DNA from: GWF2-30-66 sp042576225
GTDB lineage: Bacteria > Babelota > Babeliae > Babelales > Vermiphilaceae
Direction: 5' to 3'
NCBI GenBank assembly: GCA_042576225.1
Contig: JBHPCA010000033.1
Location: 1 to 15,047, forward strand
DNA length: 15,047 nucleotides
Shown here one piece after another: positions 7,069 to 14,573 of this stretch (positions within the stretch are counted from its first letter, which is position 1; each line of letters starts with the position of its first letter). The notes under the pieces were generated by a model. That model was not told where the DNA came from. It made no database searches and saw only the letters and a program-made list of their open reading frames with translations. Made by a program: the position numbers and the translations under genes.

Positions 7069-7831
7069 AATTATTTTTTTTATTTCCCAATAATCCTGAG
7101 TGTCCCACTCTTGAGTGTTTTAATCGTAGTTTTACAATGGAACCAAGCATTTTTGAGCCTGCTCTCACCATATCAAATTTACTGCCTTGTTGATCATACC
7201 AAGTTGTTGGAATTTCTTTTAGTGCAAATCCATGTTTTTTGCTCAAGTATATGAGTTCTACGTCAAAAGCCCAATCTTTCATTGTTATGCTTGGCAATAT
7301 TTTTTTAATCACGTGTGATTTGAATAATTTTGCACCACACTGAAAGTCTCTAAATTTTATTCCCATAAGTAATCTTACAAGAGGATTAAATATTAACTCT
7401 CTCCCCCACTTTTTTATAAACGGGCGTTCTGGTATGAGCTTAGATTCTTTCATGTACCTGCTGCAAAATATAACGTCTTGGTTGCCAATTTTTTCTATAA
7501 GCTCATAAAAATATTGAGGTTTTGTTGCCATGTCTGCGTCCACAAAACCTATAAGCTCACTTTTGTCTTTGAGTGCTTGGCCAAATCCTGTTGTTACGGC
7601 TAGCCCTTTGCCGGCTTCTTCTAAATTAATTATCTGTATCGCGTTATAGGTCTCTTGCAATTTTTTCACAATATCTAGTGTTCTATCTTTGCAGCCGTTA
7701 AGTACTACTATAAAACGCGTGTTTATCCCTTTTTCTTTTTTTACTTTATCAAAAAAATTGCAATAATGTACGAGTGTCTTTTCTATTCTTTTTTCTTCGT
7801 TATATGCTGGAATTATTATGCTTACGTTCAT
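7067..7831 (-). CDS. GT2 glycosyltransferase, dolichyl/polyprenyl-phosphate hexosyltransferase-like
   Basis: A 254-residue GT-A enzyme resembling dolichyl-phosphate glucosyl- and mannosyltransferases (ALG5/DPM1-like). Evidence: VSIIIPAYNEEKRIEKTL (3-20) at the start, the EAGKGLAVTTG nucleotide-binding segment (72-82), the metal-binding FVDADMAT (96-103), and FRDFQCGAKLFK (160-171) followed by WAFDVELIYLSKKHGF (187-202), where the D/E pair is typical. The family transfers a hexose from a nucleotide sugar to a polyprenyl phosphate, giving a donor for later extracytoplasmic transfer. There is no C-terminal membrane helix, as in DPM1-type short members. The start has AGAGA about six bases upstream and a small TCCCC-TAT-GGGG hairpin just before that, which might influence initiation. 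It is separated from the upstream fusion gene by the tandem-repeat array. Good family call; donor sugar unknown. Confidence 0.88.
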   Translation of the reverse strand: MNVSIIIPAYNEEKRIEKTLVHYCNFFDKVKKEKGINTRFIVVLNGCKDRTLDIVKKLQETYNAIQIINLEEAGKGLAVTTGFGQALKDKSELIGFVDADMATKPQYFYELIEKIGNQDVIFCSRYMKESKLIPERPFIKKWGRELIFNPLVRLLMGIKFRDFQCGAKLFKSHVIKKILPSITMKDWAFDVELIYLSKKHGFALKEIPTTWYDQQGSKFDMVRAGSKMLGSIVKLRLKHSRVGHSGLLGNKKNN

Positions 7832-7847
7832 GTTTTTTCTCTCGTGC

Positions 7848-8110
7848 TCCCCTATGGGGGATAAGTTGTCTCAATTTAAAATATCTCTAGGTTGTTTCGT
7901 ATTTTTCCCGCCTCTAAAAAAAGGGGGGGGGAATCACACCCTTTATCTCAGTTTAAAATATCTCCAGGTTGTTTCGTATTTTTCCCGCCTCTAAAAAAAG
8001 GGGGGGAAATCACACCCTCTATCTTAGTTTAAAATATCTCCAGGATGTTTTCTTCTTCCCCCCGGAGGGGGGAAATCACGCCCTTTATCTCAATTTAAAA
8101 TATCTCCAGG
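7848..8110. repeat. Tandem array of about 76-bp units with hairpins
   Basis: Four copies of a TTTAAAATATCT core begin at 7875, 7952, 8028 and 8094 (periods 77, 76 and 66). Each of the first three copies is followed by a C-rich/G-rich hairpin block and AATCAC-CCCT. The clearest hairpin is TTCCCCCC-GGA-GGGGGGAA at 8056-8074; the two other units carry A7G9 (7916-7931) and A7G7 (7993-8006) tracts. A degenerate fifth hairpin, TCCCC-TAT-GGGG, lies at 7848-7859. The fourth copy is the coding end of the fusion gene (last codons from 8085), so the array repeats a gene tail plus its downstream hairpin. It fills the 253-bp gap between two glycosyltransferase genes. Confidence 0.9.
8056..8074 (-). terminator. 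Strong hairpin just after the fusion gene
   Basis: A perfect 8-bp stem TTCCCCCC/GGGGGGAA with loop GGA begins 11 bases after the stop of the fusion gene on the minus strand. It is followed by AGAAGAAAAC rather than a U-run, so it may stabilise the mRNA 3' end or attenuate rather than terminate strongly. Confidence 0.45.
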
Positions 8111-9539
8111 CAATAAAACTCATTAGCAATAAAAACCAAAAGTGTTTAAACCGGTTTATCTGTGTCGCGCCATACGTTCTATCTTTGTAATGCACCGGCA
8201 TGTCAATAATTTTTAGGTTAAGTTTAGCGGCTCCAAATAATAAGTCAAAGTCTCCAAATGGATCAAAGCTTCCAAATGCGCTGCGATTTTTTGCAATTTT
8301 TTCATAATCTTTTTTGAACAATACTTTTGTGCCACACAAAGAGTCTTTTATTTTTTGCCCAATTATCCATCGCAAGAGTAGGCCAAATGAAAAGTTAGCC
8401 AGTATTGCGATCGGTCTCATGGCATTAGATTCCATGCCATACACAAGTCTTGAGCCGTTAATAAATTCGCCCTTATTGTTTGCAAGAGCTTCAAAAAATT
8501 TTGTGAGCTCTTCGGGTGGCGTGGTAAGATCCGCATCTAAGATCATTAAAATGTCTCCAGTTGCGTTCGCAAACCCTTTTCTTACTGCGTCACCTTTCCC
8601 CTTGCCATCTTGCTGATAATATTTGATATTTTTGTCTTTGTACGCATTTGCTACTCGTTTTATTTCATCAAATGTGCCGTCTTTTGAATTACCCTCAACA
8701 AAAATAATTTCTGTATATTTTCCCATATTAGGGCATTTGGTAACGGCTTTCTCTATGTTTCCCCGTTCGTTTTTACAGGGAACAATAACTGATACAGAGT
8801 AAGGCTTGTGATAGCTTTGAGATCTCTTTGGCTCTTTTAGATCTTTTGATAAGTCACTGGCTCCTCCATTTTTTGCCATAGGCCTTGCGATGATCCATTC
8901 GTGCAAGCATAATCTTCGTATAAGTGGTATTTGGGCTAAAAATGAGTTAAAAAAAGTTGATATAATTGGGATGTACATAGGCACAAGCATTCTATGCCCA
9001 TGAGTGACTTTTTCAAACCCGGACAAGCACAAAAAATTTTGCATATCATTTTTTGAGATCCAATTTTTAAGGTTTGTCGGCCTTTTGAGACCCAGTTTTT
9101 GTGTTAGTTTTAAAGTTGGCTCCCAAAGATAAGAATAAATATCGATTATGATTCGTGTATTTTTATCACAAAACTTATGCAATCTCTCAAAAAGGTTTTG
9201 TATATCGTTGGTTTCCATGGTTACAGAAGGCAAAACGATGTAATCAAATGTTTCTTGTAATTGAATATTCTCTATAGGGTACGCATAAAACTTATAATTG
9301 GGATATCGTGATCGGGCTACTTGCAAAGCCTCTTCATCCCCACCCATCCCAACACCAACTGAAGGTTCTAAACTGTCTAATAAATATCCATTTTTACAGT
9401 TTATTACTAAGACTTTGGAATTTTTTGGGATTGCAAATTTAAAAAACTTAATTAGTCTGTGATGATAATATTTGTTTTTGTGTAGCCAATAATCAAATGG
9501 TTTGCTTCTTGATTTATTCGCGGGTTTAGATTTGGACAT
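8085..9539 (-). CDS. Methyltransferase-like/GT2 glycosyltransferase fusion
   Basis: A 484-residue two-domain protein. Residues of about 15-215 align by eye with a class I methyltransferase domain and about 247-484 with a GT2 glycosyltransferase of the polyprenyl-phosphate sugar type. The GT2 half looks intact: SVSVIVPCKNERGNI (248-262), FVEGNSKDGT (280-289), QDGKGKGDAVRKGF (310-323), ILDADLTTPPEE (333-344), DSLCGTKVLF (399-408), FDPFGDFDLLFGAAKL (425-440) and a C-terminal hydrophobic helix (467-479). The methyltransferase half is degraded: motif I reads LVINCKNGYLL instead of the usual GCGxG, and the strand-2 region reads GVGMGGDEE with no acidic residue at the expected place. From memory, intact fusions of this kind exist, with the methyltransferase signature GCGTG and GVGID. 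Start at ATG 9539 with a weak GCGAG upstream; promoter at 9589-9617. It is the first gene of the leftward cluster. Confidence 0.87.
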   Translation of the reverse strand: MSKSKPANKSRSKPFDYWLHKNKYYHHRLIKFFKFAIPKNSKVLVINCKNGYLLDSLEPSVGVGMGGDEEALQVARSRYPNYKFYAYPIENIQLQETFDYIVLPSVTMETNDIQNLFERLHKFCDKNTRIIIDIYSYLWEPTLKLTQKLGLKRPTNLKNWISKNDMQNFLCLSGFEKVTHGHRMLVPMYIPIISTFFNSFLAQIPLIRRLCLHEWIIARPMAKNGGASDLSKDLKEPKRSQSYHKPYSVSVIVPCKNERGNIEKAVTKCPNMGKYTEIIFVEGNSKDGTFDEIKRVANAYKDKNIKYYQQDGKGKGDAVRKGFANATGDILMILDADLTTPPEELTKFFEALANNKGEFINGSRLVYGMESNAMRPIAILANFSFGLLLRWIIGQKIKDSLCGTKVLFKKDYEKIAKNRSAFGSFDPFGDFDLLFGAAKLNLKIIDMPVHYKDRTYGATQINRFKHFWFLLLMSFIAWRYFKLR

Positions 9540-9579
9540 ATACTCGCCGTCTTTATTGTTTTTGTTTTTTTAAAATTAG

Positions 9580-9768
9580 GTACTATTTTTTATAACTAAA
9601 AACGGGAGATTTTTCAAGAACAAATATGATTCTATTATCGCGGCCTATTCTAATTATCTATCTTTTGGTTTTTCGCTTTTTACGTGCGTTCTCAGGTCTA
9701 TCAGTTTGATTCTTGTATATGCGCTTAACCTTTCGCTTTTTGGTATTTCTTCTTTTGCCTCTTTTTAA
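9580..9768 (+). pseudogene. Possible gene remnant: open frame without start
   Basis: Between the divergent genes a plus-strand frame stays open for about 62 codons after a TAG at 9577 and ends at TAA (9766-9768). From about residue 10 it reads GRFFKNKYDSIIAAYSNYL and then a hydrophobic run rich in L, S, F and I. There is no ATG or GTG at its head. The opposite strand also has a plausible-looking basic or charged frame, so this may be compositional chance. The promoter of the leftward operon overlaps its beginning. I can assign no function. Confidence 0.15.
9589..9617 (-). promoter_or_regulatory. Sigma70-like promoter of the leftward glycan operon
   Basis: On the minus strand TTGAAA (9612-9617) and TATAAA (9589-9594) are separated by exactly 17 bases, close to the sigma70 consensus in both hexamers and spacing. 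Transcription would start near 9582, leaving a leader of about 42 bases before the ATG at 9539. This is the best promoter match I found and would drive the fusion gene and possibly the genes downstream of it. Confidence 0.65.
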
Positions 9769-9792
9769 ATTTAATTTTAATTTACCCAGATC

Positions 9793-11169
9793 TTGGTCAC
9801 TCTTGTGTTAATTATTATGTTTATTGGTTATTTTTTATTGAGAAAAAGAGGTGATAAAAATACAATTTATACTGGTAAAGATTATGTTGGGATAGCCAAA
9901 TATTTCAAGGGTATTGGAAAAGATAGACAAGCGTTAGGGTTTTATGAAAAAGCGGTGAAAATAGACCCAGGAAATAAAGAGGCTAATATTAGTTTGGCTC
10001 GGTACTATGATAGTCTGGGGCAGTATGATAAAGCCATAGAGTCTTACAAGAAAGTAGCGAGTAAGAGGGGAGTGTTTAAGAAATTCTTTTATGATATTGG
10101 GTATATCTATTATTACAAAAAAGGTGACAATGCAAACGCAGCCAAATACATAGAAAAGTATATAGATAGTTTGGGTGGTGTGTGTGATAATGTTGGGGTG
10201 CATATAATCTTGTATGATACGTATGCAAAGTTGGGTAATTTTGCAAAAGCACGCGAGCATAACAAAAAGATAGATAGTTTATGTCTTAAACAGGGGCTAA
10301 TTAAGAAAACATATAAAGAGTGGAAGGGACAGGATGTTTGTGGTAAAACGGTGCTATTGCGTGATAATGTGGGTATCGGTGATATCTTTTGTTGGTTACG
10401 ATTTGCAAAAATACTAAAGTCCCAAGGGGCACGTGTCATTTTAGAAACAAGAAAATTTTTGATTCCGATACTCACTCAATCTGGTTGTATAGACCAATGT
10501 TTTGTTATTGGGCAGGGGAAGATACCGTATTTTGATTATCAAGTAATAATAGGGAAAATTGCGTCTTATTTTGTTAAAAGTGAGAATGATTTAAAAACTG
10601 ATGTACCCTATATGGCTGCTGATCAAGGTTTGATTAATAAGTGGGGAGATATATTATCGAAAGATAGAAATTTTAAAATAGGGATATGCTGGGATCCGTG
10701 CCAGTATAAAGATAAACTGACGGGAAAAGTACAAGAAAATAGAAGGGCAATGCCGTTTTGTTATTTTTTGCCACTTACAAAACTAAAAAATGTGAGTCTC
10801 TATAGTTTGCAGCAGGTTAATGGCCTAGAGCAACTGAACGGTTTGCCTGTATACTGCAAACTAAAAACGTTCGATAAAACGTTTGATAAAACGCACGGTA
10901 GTTTTTCAGATACTGCGGCGGTGATGAAAAACTTGGATTTGGTTATAACGGTTGACACCTCTGTTGCGCATTTGGCTGGTGCTTTAGGTGTGCCTGTATG
11001 GATGTTGTTGCCAGTTGTTGCAGATTGGCGTTGGTTGTCTGCCAAAAATAAAACGGCCCTATATCCAACAATGCGTTTGTTCAGACAAAGCCGGTTGGGT
11101 GATTGGGAATCAGTTATGAGCGATGTGTATTGTCAGTTGTGTGAGGTTATAAAAGATATAAATAAATAA
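9793..11169 (+). CDS. Membrane-anchored TPR protein with GT9-type glycosyltransferase domain
   Basis: A protein of about 458 residues in three parts. Residues 2-16 form one hydrophobic segment followed by RKR, which by the positive-inside rule places the rest in the cytoplasm. Residues 29-165 are three to four tetratricopeptide repeats, with KALGFYEK-like helices such as QALGFYEKAVKIDPGN and YDKAIESYKKVA. Residues 180-458 are a GT-B domain of the heptosyltransferase-like GT9 group: CGKTVLLRDNVGIGDIFC (183-200), FSDTAAVMKNLDLVITVD (371-388), TSVAHLAGALGVPVWMLL (389-406) and PTMRLFRQ. TPR-GT9 proteins of this type commonly occur in glycosylation loci. The start is uncertain: TTG 9793 keeps the full anchor, GTG 9805 keeps most of it and ATG 9817 shortens it; none has a clear Shine-Dalgarno. 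It is followed 21 bp later by a paralogue. Confidence 0.82.
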   Translation: MVTLVLIIMFIGYFLLRKRGDKNTIYTGKDYVGIAKYFKGIGKDRQALGFYEKAVKIDPGNKEANISLARYYDSLGQYDKAIESYKKVASKRGVFKKFFYDIGYIYYYKKGDNANAAKYIEKYIDSLGGVCDNVGVHIILYDTYAKLGNFAKAREHNKKIDSLCLKQGLIKKTYKEWKGQDVCGKTVLLRDNVGIGDIFCWLRFAKILKSQGARVILETRKFLIPILTQSGCIDQCFVIGQGKIPYFDYQVIIGKIASYFVKSENDLKTDVPYMAADQGLINKWGDILSKDRNFKIGICWDPCQYKDKLTGKVQENRRAMPFCYFLPLTKLKNVSLYSLQQVNGLEQLNGLPVYCKLKTFDKTFDKTHGSFSDTAAVMKNLDLVITVDTSVAHLAGALGVPVWMLLPVVADWRWLSAKNKTALYPTMRLFRQSRLGDWESVMSDVYCQLCEVIKDINK

Positions 11170-11180
11170 AAAATCTTTGA

Positions 11181-11186
11181 AGGGGA
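11181..11186 (+). promoter_or_regulatory. RBS supporting a GTG start
   Basis: AGGGGA sits four bases before GTG 11191, a good Shine-Dalgarno distance, whereas the next in-frame ATG (11203) would lie too far away and would lose the KK pair of the signal peptide. This favours GTG as the start. Confidence 0.65.
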
Positions 11187-11190
11187 AGTT

Positions 11191-12297
11191 GTGAAGAAAA
11201 TTATGATATATCTGGTGTGTATTTTTGGTTTGTATGCAAAACAGGCATATGTGCTTGACCAAATCCCTGGCTCAACTCTTGCCCAAACTCTTGATCCTAT
11301 GACCGTACAGCGTTTGGGATCAAAGATTAATGATGAGAATGCCATAAAGTATTTGAGAAGAGCTTATCTTATGTCAGGTGATTTAAAAAGGGGGTATGAG
11401 CTGGAAGATTTTTTATATGAAAAAGAAGAAGAAAAGTGTAAACGCTTATGGCGCGGAGAGAATCTATGTGGCAAAACCATTTATATTTTTGATAATATTG
11501 GCATGGGGGATGTGTTTTGCTTTATGCAGTATGCCAAATATATGAAAGCGCAGGGTGCGAAAGTTATTTTGGGGACAAGAGGATTTTTGAGACCTATAAT
11601 GTCTTCCTGCCCGTATATCGATGAGATTATTCCGCGATTTGGGGATGTGCCCGAGTGTGATGTGTACGTTTATATGCACAAGCTTCCTCGGATGGCATAT
11701 AAAGCAGGTTTTGGTATCCCTTGCCATGAACCAGGTAACTATAAACCATATCTTTTTGCAGATAAAAAATTAATACAAAAGTGGAAGGGTGTGTTGTCCC
11801 AAGACAAAAACTTCAAAGTTGGGATATGTTACGATGCGAGTGTGCAAAAAACTATAAGCGGAAAAATAGTAAAAAACGACAGGTCTATCCCACTGCATTG
11901 TTTTTATGAGTTGAGTAATTTGCAGGGTGTAAGCTTGTATAGTCTTCAGAGAGTTAATGGTACACAGCAGCTTGATAGTATGCCACAAGATTTCAAGCTA
12001 TACGTATTTGATGAGAATTTTGATAAAGAGCATGGTAGCTTTTCAGATACTGCTGCAGTAATGAAAAACTTGGATCTTGTTATTACGGTCGATACTTCTA
12101 TTGCCCATTTGGCCGGAGCTTTAGGTGTTCCTGTTTGGATGCTGCTCAATTATGACTCTAATTGGCGCTGGTTTCAAGATAGAACGGATACCCAATGGTA
12201 CCCAACTATGCGCATTTTCAGGCAACCTGAAAGGGGTGACTGGGATTTTGTTATGAGTCAGGTATTACAAGCGATTTCCAAGATAATCGTCAAATAA
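11191..12297 (+). CDS. GT9-type glycosyltransferase paralogue with signal peptide
   Basis: A 368-residue paralogue of the preceding gene. The catalytic-type region is closely similar: CGKTIYIFDNIGMGDVFC (93-110), FSDTAAVMKNLDLVITVD (284-301), TSIAHLAGALGVPVWMLL (302-319), and WYPTMRIFRQPERGDW (336-351). It lacks the TPR block; instead about 70 residues with one TPR-like helical pair (NAIKYLRRAYLMSGDLKRGYE) precede the GT domain. The N terminus MKKIMIYLVCIFGLYAKQAY looks like a Sec signal peptide, in contrast to the cytoplasm-facing anchor of its neighbour. That is surprising for an enzyme using nucleotide sugars, so it may act as a binding protein or be tethered by an uncleaved helix. GTG start with a good ribosome site. 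Probably co-transcribed with the previous gene after a tandem duplication. Confidence 0.82.
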   Translation: MKKIMIYLVCIFGLYAKQAYVLDQIPGSTLAQTLDPMTVQRLGSKINDENAIKYLRRAYLMSGDLKRGYELEDFLYEKEEEKCKRLWRGENLCGKTIYIFDNIGMGDVFCFMQYAKYMKAQGAKVILGTRGFLRPIMSSCPYIDEIIPRFGDVPECDVYVYMHKLPRMAYKAGFGIPCHEPGNYKPYLFADKKLIQKWKGVLSQDKNFKVGICYDASVQKTISGKIVKNDRSIPLHCFYELSNLQGVSLYSLQRVNGTQQLDSMPQDFKLYVFDENFDKEHGSFSDTAAVMKNLDLVITVDTSIAHLAGALGVPVWMLLNYDSNWRWFQDRTDTQWYPTMRIFRQPERGDWDFVMSQVLQAISKIIVK

Positions 12298-12323
12298 TTG
12301 CAAATAATTGAGGGGTTTTTTGG

Positions 12324-13538
12324 TTAAAATAAAGGAATTCCTACTTGTTTTTCAAGTTTTGCCAGCAATATTTCTCTTTTGACTAGAAGCTTTTCATGAT
12401 AGATATTTTCTTCTTGCAGTTCTATTATTGCATTAATAGAAGATTTTTCTAGTTCCAAGATTTTTTCTGCGGCAGGGATAATCTCTTTTTTGTATAGACT
12501 TATATTTTTATTTAGGGCTTGAATTTCTAAAACAAGTGATCGTATATTCCCCATTATTTTATTGCGCAAGTTTTGCAGTTCAAGTTTTCTCGCCAGTGCC
12601 ATACACTCGCTTTCATCACTTTCTCTTTTTTGTTTTTGTCTTGCCCAAATAGGAATATCAAAGCCTATTTTTACATACCAAGCATACCTATCATAATCTT
12701 TTTTTCTTTGGATAATAAATTCTAGGTCAAAATCAGGGAAATAGTTTCTTCTTGCAAGCTTTGCCCTTTTTTCGTGTTTGATTATCAATGCGCTGTGCCC
12801 TGCAATATCAGGCCTATTTTTGAGTGCAAGCGCTTCAAGTTTGTTTATATCAAAAGTTATCTTTTCATGGAATATTGGTTTAGGGGTTCCCAAATAAGTT
12901 GAGAGTTGCTGATTCAAAAGAGCGTTGATGTTTGTTTCTATCGATTTTTGTTCTCCTTCAAGGGCATGTATCCCCTCTTGTATTTTTTGAATTTTTATGT
13001 GTGCGTGTAAACGCACTTTTTTATTGTTTATGGTTGTGAGCACGTTAGATATTTTTGTTTTATTTTGTTTTTTTATGTTTTTTACAAAGTGGGCTATGTA
13101 AAGTTCGTAGTATAATGTTTTAAGTTTTAATATAAGTTCCAATACTTCTTCTTCTCTGTTGGAAGCTATAAATGCTGCATTTTGTAATTTTATTTCCTTT
13201 TTTAGTTTGAGCTTTCCTGGAAATGGAACTTTTTGGTAAATTCCGTATCTTCTTTCTCTTTTAAATAGACATTGCCCTAGGTGTTCATTATCTTTGCTTT
13301 GGTATTTAAATTTGGGGTCTTGGGGCAAGCGTGCCCTTTTTGCTCTAAGCTCCATGGCTTTTACAATGGCATTATTTGCAGATACTCTTGGGTTATTACT
13401 TAGAGCATGGGATAGTAAGTTGTCCAGGTGCAAAGTTTTACGAGAAAATATTTTGTTTGTTTTTGGTATTGGCATTGTGCGATAGCATGTAAATAAAATC
13501 GTGACGATTACAAGATAATACAAAGCCTCTTTTCTCAT
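12324..13538 (-). CDS. TolC-family outer-membrane efflux protein
   Basis: A 404-residue protein with the duplicated architecture of TolC/CzcC/CusC-type outer-membrane factors. First repeat: LLSHALSNNPRVSANNAI (41-58), then DPKFKYQ and YQKVPFPGKLKLK (101-113). Second repeat: LEALALKNRPDIAGHSAL (234-251), then RRNYFPDFDLEF (263-274) and KIGFDIPIWAR (290-300). Long K/E-rich helices between these fit the periplasmic coiled-coil barrel. The N terminus MRKEALYYLVIVTILFTC is a signal peptide; the Cys lies in LFTC, a poor lipobox, so lipidation is doubtful. It is shorter than the usual 420-490 residues. The start is backed by GGGAG six bases upstream. It lies downstream of the ABC ATPase on the same strand, so it probably forms the outer-membrane exit of that exporter. 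It converges on the GT9 paralogue with only 26 bp between them. Confidence 0.88.
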   Translation of the reverse strand: MRKEALYYLVIVTILFTCYRTMPIPKTNKIFSRKTLHLDNLLSHALSNNPRVSANNAIVKAMELRAKRARLPQDPKFKYQSKDNEHLGQCLFKRERRYGIYQKVPFPGKLKLKKEIKLQNAAFIASNREEEVLELILKLKTLYYELYIAHFVKNIKKQNKTKISNVLTTINNKKVRLHAHIKIQKIQEGIHALEGEQKSIETNINALLNQQLSTYLGTPKPIFHEKITFDINKLEALALKNRPDIAGHSALIIKHEKRAKLARRNYFPDFDLEFIIQRKKDYDRYAWYVKIGFDIPIWARQKQKRESDESECMALARKLELQNLRNKIMGNIRSLVLEIQALNKNISLYKKEIIPAAEKILELEKSSINAIIELQEENIYHEKLLVKREILLAKLEKQVGIPLF

Positions 13539-13885
13539 TTACTCTCCCGTGACTTTTAATAACGCGAATTCGAATATTCAAAAGTTCTAAAGATACAAAA
13601 AAATTAATGTCTATTTTATATGGCAAATATGCCTCCCGCCGTTTTCCCTGAGCTTGACGAAGGGTTTATACTAAAAGCTTATTCTTTCTAAAAAAGGTTA
13701 CAAAAACTGTTTGTAGCTAATTTTTTCATATAATAAAAATATGCTAAACTCTGTAAAAACTAATATAAACCCTTCGTCAAGCTCAGGGAGAACGGGGAGG
13801 TAAGCTTTTTTGTCTGCATAGGAGCCCTTATTTTTGTTGCCGTTTTAGAATATTTCAAATTTTGAGTTTGCGTTTTAATAATAAA
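13539..13885. other. Intergenic region holding an inverted repeat pair
   Basis: These 347 bp separate the ABC ATPase gene from the downstream TolC-family gene, both on the minus strand. The content I can support is the GGGAG ribosome site (13544-13548) and the pair of inverted palindromic repeats at 13646-13670 and 13764-13788. TATAAA at 13616-13621 (minus strand) is a possible -10 for the TolC gene, but no -35 is convincing. No gene, tRNA or open frame of note is seen. Confidence 0.6.
13646..13788. repeat. 25-bp inverted repeats flanking 93 bp
   Basis: Bases 13646-13670 (CCCTGAGCTTGACGAAGG and so on) are the exact reverse complement of 13764-13788. Similarity continues outward imperfectly through a CCTCCC/GGGAGG segment (13632-13645 and 13789-13800). 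Each arm contains a small CTT-GACG-AAG palindrome. The 93 bp between them are AT-rich and non-coding. The layout could be a MITE-like element, a pair of head-to-head repetitive extragenic palindromes, or a long hairpin ending the ABC transcript. The core resembles a short motif (CCTGAGCTTG-CGAAGG) that I recall from many unrelated bacterial genomes. Confidence 0.8.
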
Positions 13886-14572
13886 TTATCTTATTTTTTT
13901 ATCTTCTACAATTTTGCCGTCAACAAGTCTTACCATTCTATTAGTTTCTTCAGCCACGTGTTGATCATGAGTTATAATGATTATGGTAACATCTTTTTGT
14001 TTGTTCAAATCTTTAAACATTTGCAGGACTTTCTCACCCGTTGCTGAATCTAAGTTCCCCGTTGGTTCATCTGCAAGAATAATAGACGGGCTGTTGGCAA
14101 GTGCTCTTGCGATAGCAACACGTTGTTGCTCTCCACCAGAAAGTTCTGTAGGAAAGTGGTTTAGTCGGTGTCCCAGGTGCACCATTTCAAGTAGTTTGGT
14201 AGAGTGTACGAGTGCTTCTTTTTCACTTTTGCCTGCATACAACTGTGGAAGCGATACGTTCTCAACAGCAGTCATGTCTTGCAGTAGGTTAAATTTTTGA
14301 AATACAAAGCCGATTTTTTTATTTCTTATGTGTGCTAATTGGTCAGCATCCATGTGCGATACATCCGTGCCGTTAATTAAATATTGTCCAGAGGTTGGAG
14401 TGTCTAAACAGCCCAATATATTCATGAGCGTCGTTTTTCCAGAACCAGATTTTCCAGTTATTGCCATAAACTCTTTTTCTTTAACTGTTAAGTCTATATC
14501 TTTCAAAACTTCTACCGGGTGTAGTCCTGTATTATAGGTTTTTACAATATCTATTGCTTTGAGTATTTCCAT
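13886..14572 (-). CDS. MacB/LolD-type ABC transporter ATPase
   Basis: A 228-residue ABC ATPase with all motifs in place: Walker A GKSGSGKTT (40-48), Q-loop FVFQKFNLL (Q92), signature LSGGEQQR (144-151), Walker B IILADEPTGNLD (164-175) and switch His in ITHD (H202). The sequence between, including VENVSLPQLYAG, is typical of the MacB/LolD/FtsE group that powers mechanotransmission from FtsX-like permeases rather than classic substrate pumping. In E. coli MacB this domain is fused to the permease; here it is a separate gene placed one base after the permease stop (TAG-C-ATG), so translation is coupled. With the TolC-family gene downstream it likely forms a MacAB-TolC-type export pump for a peptide, glycolipid or other envelope substrate. 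Bases 14342-14396 of this gene recur exactly at the start of the window. Confidence 0.92.
   Translation of the reverse strand: MEILKAIDIVKTYNTGLHPVEVLKDIDLTVKEKEFMAITGKSGSGKTTLMNILGCLDTPTSGQYLINGTDVSHMDADQLAHIRNKKIGFVFQKFNLLQDMTAVENVSLPQLYAGKSEKEALVHSTKLLEMVHLGHRLNHFPTELSGGEQQRVAIARALANSPSIILADEPTGNLDSATGEKVLQMFKDLNKQKDVTIIIITHDQHVAEETNRMVRLVDGKIVEDKKIR
14342..14396. repeat. Second copy of the 55-bp window-start repeat
   Basis: Identical to bases 1-55. Here it is part of an intact ABC ATPase reading frame, so this copy is the original context and the copy at the window start is the displaced or junction copy. Confidence 0.93.
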
Positions 14573-14573
14573 G

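Noticed and set aside
6124..7093. Plus-strand open frames opposite the GT4 and methyltransferase genes
   Set aside because: They have no family similarity or ribosome sites and run opposite to genes with clear motifs.
7916..8006. G9 and G7 tracts as a phase-variation switch
   Set aside because: They lie outside any reading frame, so slippage would not turn a gene on or off by frameshift; an effect through hairpin strength remains possible and is covered in the array finding.
7868..8110. Regular repeats resembling a small CRISPR array
   Set aside because: The whole unit is repeated with no unique spacers, the period is about 76 bp, and no cas gene is in the window; it is a tandem duplication that includes a coding end.
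12291..12310. CAAATAATTG twice in tandem across the stop codon of the GT9 paralogue
   Set aside because: A 10-bp slippage duplication in an AT-rich tail, with no hairpin or other sign of function.
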